Positions 56,281 through 64,000 of a stretch of 64,000 nucleotides of DNA are shown piece by piece. Both the position numbers and the translations under genes were made by a program. The notes beneath the pieces were generated by a model. The model was not told where the DNA came from. It saw only the letters and a program-made list of their open reading frames with translations, and made no database searches. Source of the DNA: Cylindrodendrum hubeiense. Lineage: Eukaryota; Ascomycota; Sordariomycetes; Hypocreales; Nectriaceae. The stretch spans positions 248,001-312,000 of the forward strand of contig JAANBB010000013.1 in NCBI GenBank assembly GCA_014621425.1, read 5' to 3'. How positions within the stretch are numbered: the first letter of the stretch is position 1; each line of letters starts with the position of its first letter.

Positions 56281-58532
56281 TGAGATGTTGTCCAGTGTGG
56301 TTCAAGGATCGAGATGTGTAGGCGGAGGAGGTGAGGAGAGAAGAGACAGTGATGACTCTGATGAGGGGAATAAACTCGAGGCGCGAAGACAGGGTTTTAA
56401 GTCTTGCTTCTCCAGGCCAGCTTAATCTTGAGTTGAGGCCAGTGCGTGTCTCGCCCGACGTAGCTATCGCATCTCTATCGGTGCGTAGATGACAGATGCA
56501 GTAGTGCCCCGGCTTATCTGCAGGCCCCCGCCCCCAGATTCCAAGATCCTGGTCTGCTCCCGACTCGCCGCGGTACACACGGAGCAGGCTTGTCAGGACC
56601 TGCATTCCGTGGCTGGAACACCTGAGCAGACTCGCGTAGAGACTCGTGTGGCGCTCCACCCCCGCTTCAGGGGACGGGCCATCGGCCTCCACCTCACCGC
56701 CGCGCCGGCTGCTCACCGAGCTGTCACTGACGTCGTGACCGAGATGCTGGCAGGGATGCATGTATGCAAAGCTAGGCTTCGGCTGGATGTTCCGTGAGGA
56801 GATAATCTCAATCTAAGTATACTAGCTGATTCAACCAAGCAAGGGCTGTTCTCGACGCTCTCAGCAGCAGCCAAGCCATGATCTAGACCATGTGGAGCTC
56901 CACCGATACGGGTGGAGGGCTATCGTGTCTTAGCCCCTGATTCGCTCCAGAAATCCACCATGTGGAGGTTGCCTGAGTAATGACACGACACGCGGTGATC
57001 AGATACACGTATTTTCTCGATTGCGGTGCAACACCGAGCTTTCAGCTAAACAGGTTCATGACCGCGTGTGGTATAGTCTTCCCCAGGACCAGGTTCCCTC
57101 TCCTCTCGGTTGCGACTTTAGGCTCCCCGACCCCGGATCTAACGGCCCAGGCCCCATGACGACCCATGACGGCTCCAGTTATGACGTGAAAGATGAGTTT
57201 GTTTGGTCAGAGTAGGTATATACGAAGATAACTATTATCAATCGGCTAGCTAGAATGGGTATTGGGAACTGCATCCCCAGGTATTGGGCTTACATGGGTT
57301 CACGGCCGTCTGGACAGACTCCATGATACCTTCGGCTTGTGTCGCCGAAGCTACCCTACAGATGCATGCTTCACCTGCCTCGGGCCTCGGTCATGAGTTG
57401 GACAAGGGCTTTTGTATTTTGTAGTAAAATTATGTACCAGGTCAATAGACCGGTGCCGGCGGGAAGGAAACACTGGATGCGGACCCGCGATAGGTGGTTC
57501 CATCATGACCGATCCTGCTCATGTTTCGCAAAGTTATCTTTCGCAGAGCCGTGAAGTGAAAATGAAATGGTGCCCAACACTAGAATCAATGTATATTCTG
57601 CTATCAATGCAATCAATGCAATCATAGACTGCCCCTTATCATTTATAATGAAGTGGAGCTCCATCAATGCCCGTCGACTCCAGATGACGAGCTTTGACAA
57701 TGGCGCCAGATGCGCGAGCTGCGGGTGCACGGCGGGCCAGATTGACGAGATAACTGATGCAGAGATACGGCGAAGCATTTTGCCACAGCAAACATAAGAG
57801 GCAGTTGAATTCCAAATCTATCATCTCTGTTTTTCCCAAATCAACCGCCCCTTGGACGCCTGCAAAAGGTACCATGATGCGGTCCGAGACATTGCTTATT
57901 GGCTACCCAGATTTGCCACTGCACTTGGCATACGCTGAGAAGTCCGACCATCGAAATTAAAGGCTTGGTCATCACGGCAACGAGTTCTTTGGGATGGCGA
58001 GTTGCGTTCCAGATGAGACCAAAGTTTGCCCCCGGAGGCACGAGTCACTATGGGCTCCCGCCCCGCTGGTATGAGAACAGCGTTCTCACAGAGGGCCAAG
58101 TAAAGCAAGACGATAGATCTTGTGGCATGAAGGGAATACTGGACTGAAAATTCCGCCAGGCACTGAAAGAAAGATCTGCCTTTTGAGCATCGGCTTGGCC
58201 GCGATTGCTGTGGAGCCACCACGAGAGATATTACTGCTATCCTTGGGCTGTTTATGATGCCCAGTGGCATGCATCCAGAATTCTCTGTGCATTGATCAGT
58301 TGGAGGTGACCAAGAAACTTCGTCAGATACACATGACTAGAGCGATTTGAGTCTTCGAAAGGAGGCGAGAGTATCCCTTAACCACTCCGTAACCGGGTAT
58401 GCTAGTCTAGAACCGGATGACTCAGCGCGCCACACGCGACTCAAGACCATCCACTCAATCGGGCCCCCCATTGACGCAGCTACGCAGAGCAAACTTCACT
58501 CGGGCTGCCTGATATCAAGACACCTGCGCAAG
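56281..58532. other. Gene-free stretch of 2.25 kb
   Basis: No coding region is supported. A perfect 7-bp inverted repeat CTCCACC/GGTGGAG lies at 56898-56904 and 56911-56917, near a CCATGTGGAG motif at 56888 that recurs near 56960. A short AATGCAATC microsatellite lies near 57605. The two ends hold the promoters of the transporter and of the C2H2 regulator. Confidence 0.5.
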
Positions 58533-60819
58533 ATGAGCTCGATACGGCCCTTTTCCTGCAGTGAATGCTCGCAGACCTTCACCCGGAACGAGAACTTGGA
58601 ACGCCACCGGCGCTCGAGTAAGCAAACCCGCCGGCCAGATAATCGCGGGGCCGGACTGACCTTGGCGCAGGACACGGAGATGACAGTCGCAGGCCGTTTG
58701 AGTGTCTTTACTGCCAGACTCGGTTTTCGAGGAGAGACGTGTGTAAGCGACACACGAGGAGATGCTCCGGCCGGATAGGCCGGCCGCCCACTTCGGCCGA
58801 CCGGGTTGACGGCGACCAGGGGATCGACAACGCCGCATCGCCGCCAACTCCTCCGATACCCTCCTTCAGCCCGCTGGCTCTCACAGACGTAATCATCGTC
58901 GATCCAACCCTTTCAGCAGAAAATGGCACCAGCCCGGTCGATGTTTTGAAGGGGCCCTCACCATCAGAGCACGCTTCAAGTACCCCGTACGCCCCCCGGT
59001 CGTCCTGCCCCTTGACCTCACTCGACTTTGCTCTAACTCATTTACAGCTCCTGGGAAGATCCTGGAACGCAATCCGCCCAAATTGCTGCGTATTTTGAGT
59101 ATTTCCACCCATCATTCCCGCTTCTTCACCGCCCTACCATTGGCGATGATACCCCGCGACTCCTACGAAACATCATCACCGCCATTGGGAGCCTGTACAC
59201 GGCCCAGTCACTCTCCGAAGAAGATGCTATCACTTGCGTTCAGTGGAGCCAAGGCCTTTGGGATGCCGGGCGCAAGGAACTAAGTCGTCTTGTGGGTCTT
59301 CACTATCCCTCTGCCGAGCCAACTCACTAACGCTCGCTATGCGTAGGTCGGCACAGACTGGAGAGAACTACGGAGAACCTGGATCATGCAAGCCTGGATT
59401 TTACATATCATATACGGCGCCTACATGGGTGGTGCCGCTCGGTATGGCAAGGCAAAGGTCATGCTGCGGTCACTTGTGGATGTAAGGATCGCCTCGGTCG
59501 CGGCGCTGCCAATGATTGGTTCCAATACTAATAAACCCGTGCAGGCTGCCCAAGACCTGGGCCTTCTCAAACAAACCGTCGCCACATCCGTGTCTCGAGT
59601 ATGGATCAAGGCTGGGGCGGAGGCGTCACAGTCAGGCGATGCACAAGCCCTTCACAACTCGTGGATGATGTACGTCAACGAAGAGTCAATGAAGCTGTCC
59701 ATGTACACTCTTCTTTTTCTCGACTTCCACATCCTAGCCCCTTGCAACGTCCGCCCTTTGATCTCCCCGATTGAGCTCGATTGGGAACTTCCGCTCCCCA
59801 GATCGCTCTGGGAATCAGATACAGCGCTGCTATGGCTGGATAGTCTCAAAGGAGAGTTCCAGTTCGCCTCGTTGCTGGAGCTTGACGAGTCACTTGGCTT
59901 CCCGTGTCCTGCGTCAAGGTCCCTGACACTAGCCACACAGTCGATCATGTCGGAAGTCGCCAGCCCCTCACTTCTAGCAGCTCTGGCGGCATCCCCAATT
60001 GCGACCCTCTTTGTCCTGACAAACATTGACTCGTTCGTAAGAGATCTAACGCGCTGTTACTATCAATTCCCGCCAGGTCTTGCGGACCCTTCCGCCTTTC
60101 ACATTTTTACGCAGTCACAAAACAAGCAGATAAGCGCGGCGTTGCGGCACATTTTAGGCGTCACCTCCAAAAGGGACATAAATTGCGACGAAACGGACCG
60201 ACCAATCTGGACTACTATCGAGCGTATGGCGCTGTCTGTCAAGATAGCGCTCTACAAACCGGACGACCTCTTGATCGGCGGCATTGTCGATAGCAGCATT
60301 GTTGCTGGGCTCGCAACTGCTACGCACCTGACCCTAGGTCTCTACGCCGGCGCCAGACGAGGGCAGCAGTGTATGTCGCGCCCGATTTCGGGAGACGATG
60401 CTATACTAGTCATCCTTGACGAGGCCATAGAAGCCCTGACCTCCATTCGGACTACCGATCGGCAAGCAGCCCTGCACGAGGCACCTTGGTCGATGGTGGC
60501 GTCATATAGAATTCTGCTAGCCATCTGGCGGTCACTGCGGTGGGCGGCAGGGGAGGTGCGCACAAGGCAGTTGTCACAAACGCACATACACAGGAGATTT
60601 GAGGCGTCAGTGGTGATATTTAATTCCATTATGGAGGTGCTCTGGCCCCAGCAAGAGCAAGAGATTGGCAATAACAAGGGAGGACTTCTCTGCTTGCCAG
60701 ACGAGGGTGAAACATATTTTACCAAATCAGTCTTGTGGTTCTGGAAAGAGAGGAATGTTTGGGCTGTGGGATCATGTATGGCTACTGTGCTGGATGAAGC
60801 CATCTCTGTTGGATACTAG
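58533..60819 (+). CDS. C2H2 zinc-finger plus fungal-specific domain regulator
   Basis: Five exons (58533-58617, 58671-58986, 59048-59291, 59347-59481, 59545-60819) give 684 aa. Finger one is FSCSECSQTFTRNENLERHRR. Finger two appears only after removing the 53-nt first intron: ECLYCQTRFSRRDVCKRHTRRC. The fungal middle homology region then starts YFEYFHPSFPLLHRPTI and continues with GAYMGGAARYGKAKVMLRSLVD joined to AAQDLGLLKQ across a 63-nt in-frame intron with an ACTAAT branch site. C2H2 pairs fused to this domain form a known fungal regulator class acting in the nucleus. Its targets are unknown. The neighbouring sequence gives no clear pathway partner. Confidence 0.85.
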
Positions 60820-61384
60820 TATGGGGCATCGTTAGGTACGGCTATATATCTACAGTAGAGTACATGGCAACAGCTGCATACGTTTTCCAACCACAGCGAC
60901 TGAAAGTAGGCCTGCGAATCTGATGCAATATCCGACAAGTACGGTGTTCCCACCGGTGTTCAACAGATAATATAATCGTGGGGGCTGATTCTTTAGATGA
61001 AACCTTTACCTCGTTCTCGCAAGAAAAATAGCTATCTAAGCAACATGACGAGTGTCAGTGTGTACTGTAGATGCTGGACACTTCATTCGTCACGCGGTGC
61101 CAAAGTATCTAGTGAATTGAAGACCAACCTTCCCACTTATATTAGTCCCGACAACTTGGGCTTACAGGTAAATATGCCATTATAAGTATTGTACATATGT
61201 GCGGGGTTTGATCTTTGGAAATTGGGCTGTTGCACTTTGACTTGCACTTTGACACGTGCCTAATTTGCGACGCATATATGAGTCGGAACAATCGGGCTGG
61301 CAAGGTCATCAAACTGTTTTCCTCTTTTCCCATAAACTAAATAAAATCCCATTTCAAGTCAATATACAACTAAATTTATTAGAA
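60820..61384. other. Intergenic
   Basis: About 560 bp with no gene seen. An E-box CACGTG is near 61254, about 130 bp before the next start. Confidence 0.4.
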
Positions 61385-62221
61385 ATGCCTTCTATGGTGT
61401 ACGATATTGAACGTCAGGCCGGTCTCGGTGTCCAGGCCTTGTCACAGGCGACCGAAAACATGTCAAACATTCGAGATCGAGCGGGACAAGGCTGCTTCCT
61501 CTGCCTGGAGGGTCCTCGACAGGGACAATATGCTGTCCTCGTGCCATGTCTTCGACCAACGAAGGCTCGCGGGGTGCGAAAACGCTAGGTGTCAACACGA
61601 TCTAAGAAAGAATCGAAAACGATATATTGGGAGACCAGTCCTTGGGATAATACCTGCGAGCCAGATAACGATATCTATCGGAGATTGGTGGACACATGCT
61701 ACCAGTATCTGGGCAGGTGGAAGAGATGGCTGCCTTACTACGGAATCACTGAGGTGCTAGAGGTCAAAGTAAAGTTGAATACCTCATGCAAGTGGACATG
61801 GCTGACGTTGAAAACGAAGTTTCAATTTGCCGGTGTTGTCGAACCGGATGGGTGCTATCCTATCTGGATGAATCCAGTGAAGCCCGATCGCGTTTTAGAC
61901 GAGTGCAAAAAGATTATAGCAAAGCATCCAACCGATCCATCCCTTGGTCCTCGCGATGTATGCTTGGCCGACTATCACCACAGTGACAAATGCTTCAATG
62001 GTATGGAGGAGCTGTCCCAACCATGTATCAGGATTGATGCAAAGGAGGCAGAACAGCGCCGCAGCCGGCTTCCATTCCTGTCGCTCCTGAGAGACTGCGC
62101 TCGAGACCCAGAAAGAGCCAGTGGGTTGTATACGTTGGAAGGTTTGGCACAAGAGAGTTGCATTTACGACACCCGGTATTTATTCGCGTCCTCTTCTCTT
62201 TCCACCTCTCCCCCCCTCTGA
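61385..62221 (+). pseudogene. RING-like fungal protein with apparent frame breaks
   Basis: From ATG 61385 the frame reads to GQGCFLCLEG and ends at TAG 61586-61588; the same frame continues with TRSKKESKTIYWETSPWDNT to TGA at 62219-62221. Between about 61540 and 61585 the next frame over encodes CHVFDQRRLAGCENARC, which looks like the centre of a RING finger (CxxC ... CHVFD ... CENARC). A one-frame hop in and back would restore a RING, so two small indels are likely, or a non-standard intron I cannot see. A 51-nt in-frame intron at 61769-61819 (GTAAAG..GAAG, branch GCTGAC) turns EVLEVK into EVLEVKFQFAGVVEPDG. The rest is rich in Asp/Arg and matches no domain I know. Confidence 0.4.
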
Positions 62222-63304
62222 AGATATATTATATTAGTGGTCGTATTCTGACCTAGTTAGGGGACCGAACCGAGTTGCGTTTCCTCTTCCGTATGAAAGA
62301 TTCCAGGGAACGGATCAGATGAGAGGTCTACACTTCGTTCTAAGATTTCAGAAGGATCGAATCAGGATAGAATTGCCTTTCAAAATCACATGTGCTTGGG
62401 CTGGAATTGTCTTCATTTGGCTTTGCCTAGCCATCTGGAAGGGAGGACGTGGGACTGGGAAACCGCACTTGCATTTGCGCAACTGATTGCAGCATGTATT
62501 TCCATCGTTATTGCCTCCGTCTTTAAATAATTTGACCTTGAAGAAGCTGTTGGCTATGAGATAGGTCGACATCGACGTTGAATCGAACTGTTGGTCTAGT
62601 CGGTCGTCGCTAAGCTAAACCGATTTATAAAGCCATCTTAAAGCTTAAGCACTGACGCCAGACTTGAACCGCACTGTGCCTTCATGTTCCTCCGCAACAA
62701 ATCCCCGCCCAATTGTTCGCCCACACTGCATTGCTACACATTCTTCTCGCATCTTGTTCGGCTTAAAACTGGGATAGATCCTACTTTCAGTCCTGGAGAA
62801 GGTGAGGTGTCTTGGTTAACCCGGTTGGCATGAAGCTAAGCTCTAAGGCATAGGTGAGCGCTACCAAATCATTGGGTACTGGCAGTAGTCACAGGCCCGT
62901 AGAGCAGAGAGGAAGGTAACATGATTACGAAATGGCATATAATTTCAAACAATATATGTACCTTCTTGATACATTATAAAGCTCCTGATCGATGCTAAAA
63001 GTATTAATAGCGCGGCTTTGTGTCTTCTATAGTTTGTAACAAAATTATTGACAACCTTTTGGTTTTACCAGGCCTGACCGCTGAAGTCAACCTGGACCGT
63101 GATAAAGTGAGGTTGTCCTAAGAGTTGCTAATCCGGCCAGGTGGCACGTGATGGCTTGAGGCATTTTGCCAACAAAGACCGCCGGGCCACAGGTCATGGC
63201 AATTCCGTTGCTTCTTCTCACTTACTTCGTATTTCCTGGATTTATTTTGTCTTGGTACTGTGAGCAGGTATACAGACCTGGAGAGAGATCGGTTCACGTC
63301 AAGT
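62222..63304. other. Intergenic, upstream of second HET gene
   Basis: About 1.1 kb with no supported gene. It likely includes the promoter of the HET gene that runs off the right edge. Confidence 0.45.
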
Positions 63305-64000
63305 ATGGTCCTGACCAGCCTGATGGAACTGTGCAATCACGACTCTTCTACATCTTGGGGTGGCGTGCTTTGCAAGCGCTGCCAGCAGGTCTTCGATGCA
63401 CTCATTGTCAACAGGAGTCCGGCCAAGGGTGTTCATTGTCAATGGTGGCATGATATAGACTCGATGAATCTGTGTGCAAGCCAAGGTTGTCAATTATGCG
63501 CCCTCGTCGCAGCAAATCTTCAGAAACACGCCCAAGATGCCGATATGGAAGAAGTGTATAATGACGCGGCTGCCGGTGGGTTTCCGATGACCGTGACGTT
63601 ACATCCTCTTCTCACAAAGGATCGACGTTTGAGTATATCAATACCCATCGATGATCCCCGACCTCTCGAACCGGTCCCTCTAGTCGATGCCTGCTCGCTT
63701 TTTCATGTGCAATTCCGCGGCATAAAGGGTAAGTGGCTGATTTTTTCCCTGAAGGTAATGCTGGCGACTAATTCAAACATCGTCTAGCCGAACATATCGA
63801 ATCTTCATATACTTTATCAAGCAGTAGTACGCAATCCAACGACACATTCACAAGGATGCGAACCTGGTTGAAGCAGTGTGACACACATCGCACTTGTTTG
63901 GATTGGCGTAAGAACATCACATCAACGCAATTACCGACCCGACTACTCAAAATAGGAAGTGGGAGTCATGAACCAAAAGTCCGCTTGGTGTTCGGAAAGC
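63305..64000 (+). CDS. HET-domain-type protein, N-terminal part
   Basis: Exons 63305-63728 and 63788-64000 (59-nt intron, GTAAGT..CTAG) read in one frame past the window end. The N-terminus has the Cys motifs CKRCQQVFDAL and GCQLCALVAANLQKH, and then RMRTWLKQCDTHRTCLDWR with LPTRLLKIGSG and VRLV, the standard lead-in to a HET domain in this family. The HET signature itself (A/V-LSYxWG) must lie beyond 64000. The start ATG 63305 is the first in frame; an upstream exon is possible. It acts in non-self recognition if complete (family knowledge). Nothing in the visible part is broken. Confidence 0.75.

Noticed and set aside
1..64000. CRISPR array, prophage, insertion sequence or bacterial operon features
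   Set aside because: The DNA is fungal, with spliceosomal introns. No regularly spaced repeats or bacterial elements were seen.

Overview
The window is genomic DNA of a filamentous ascomycete (Pezizomycotina; Sordariomycete-like, species not determinable from sequence alone). The evidence is short spliceosomal introns of about 41-127 nt with GTNNGT donors and CTAAC-like branch sites, Zn(II)2Cys6 and DUF3425-type bZIP regulators, HET-domain genes, and long gene-poor spacers. I find no rRNA, tRNA, CRISPR, PKS or NRPS backbone gene. About 25 genes are supported. Exon coordinates are my own splice-site and frame reconstructions.

Layout. 1-6.7 kb: 3' end of an amidase, a HET-domain gene with an in-frame TGA, a PUA/ASCH-like small protein and a hotdog thioesterase with an early TAG. 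6.8-21 kb: a same-strand (minus) run of a CTF1-like Zn2Cys6 regulator, a 4CL-like CoA ligase, a bZIP/DUF3425 regulator, a multi-spanning P450, a secreted double-GH43 hydrolase and an O-methyltransferase. 21-23.6 kb: a gene-free stretch. 23.6-29.2 kb: three poorly characterised genes, one with a C-terminus like fungal DUF7580 and one with a helical N-terminus like NLR/STAND-associated domains. A 134-bp MITE sits in the promoter shared by two of them.

29.4-39.4 kb: the most coherent unit. It carries ACMSD-type amidohydrolase, 3-hydroxyanthranilate 3,4-dioxygenase, an ALDH8A1-like 2-aminomuconate semialdehyde dehydrogenase, a RidA/2-aminomuconate deaminase-like protein and a Zn2Cys6 regulator. 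These make four consecutive steps from 3-hydroxyanthranilate to 4-oxalocrotonate plus ammonia, and the promoters share a GATAGC-type motif. 39.9-46.5 kb: a sulfotransferase-like protein, a Zn2Cys6 regulator, an Old Yellow Enzyme and a GFA-domain protein. The regulator's promoter and the OYE/GFA shared promoter both carry dense CGGAG arrays.

46.5-49.2 kb: gene-free. 49.2-56.3 kb: a siderophore-type MFS transporter, an eight-exon Baeyer-Villiger-type flavin monooxygenase and a Dal5-type MFS transporter. 56.3-64 kb: a C2H2 plus fungal-specific regulator, a RING-like gene with apparent frame breaks and the 5' part of a second HET gene. HET genes near both ends, nonsense-damaged genes, a MITE and large gene-poor gaps suggest an accessory or fast-evolving region (inference).
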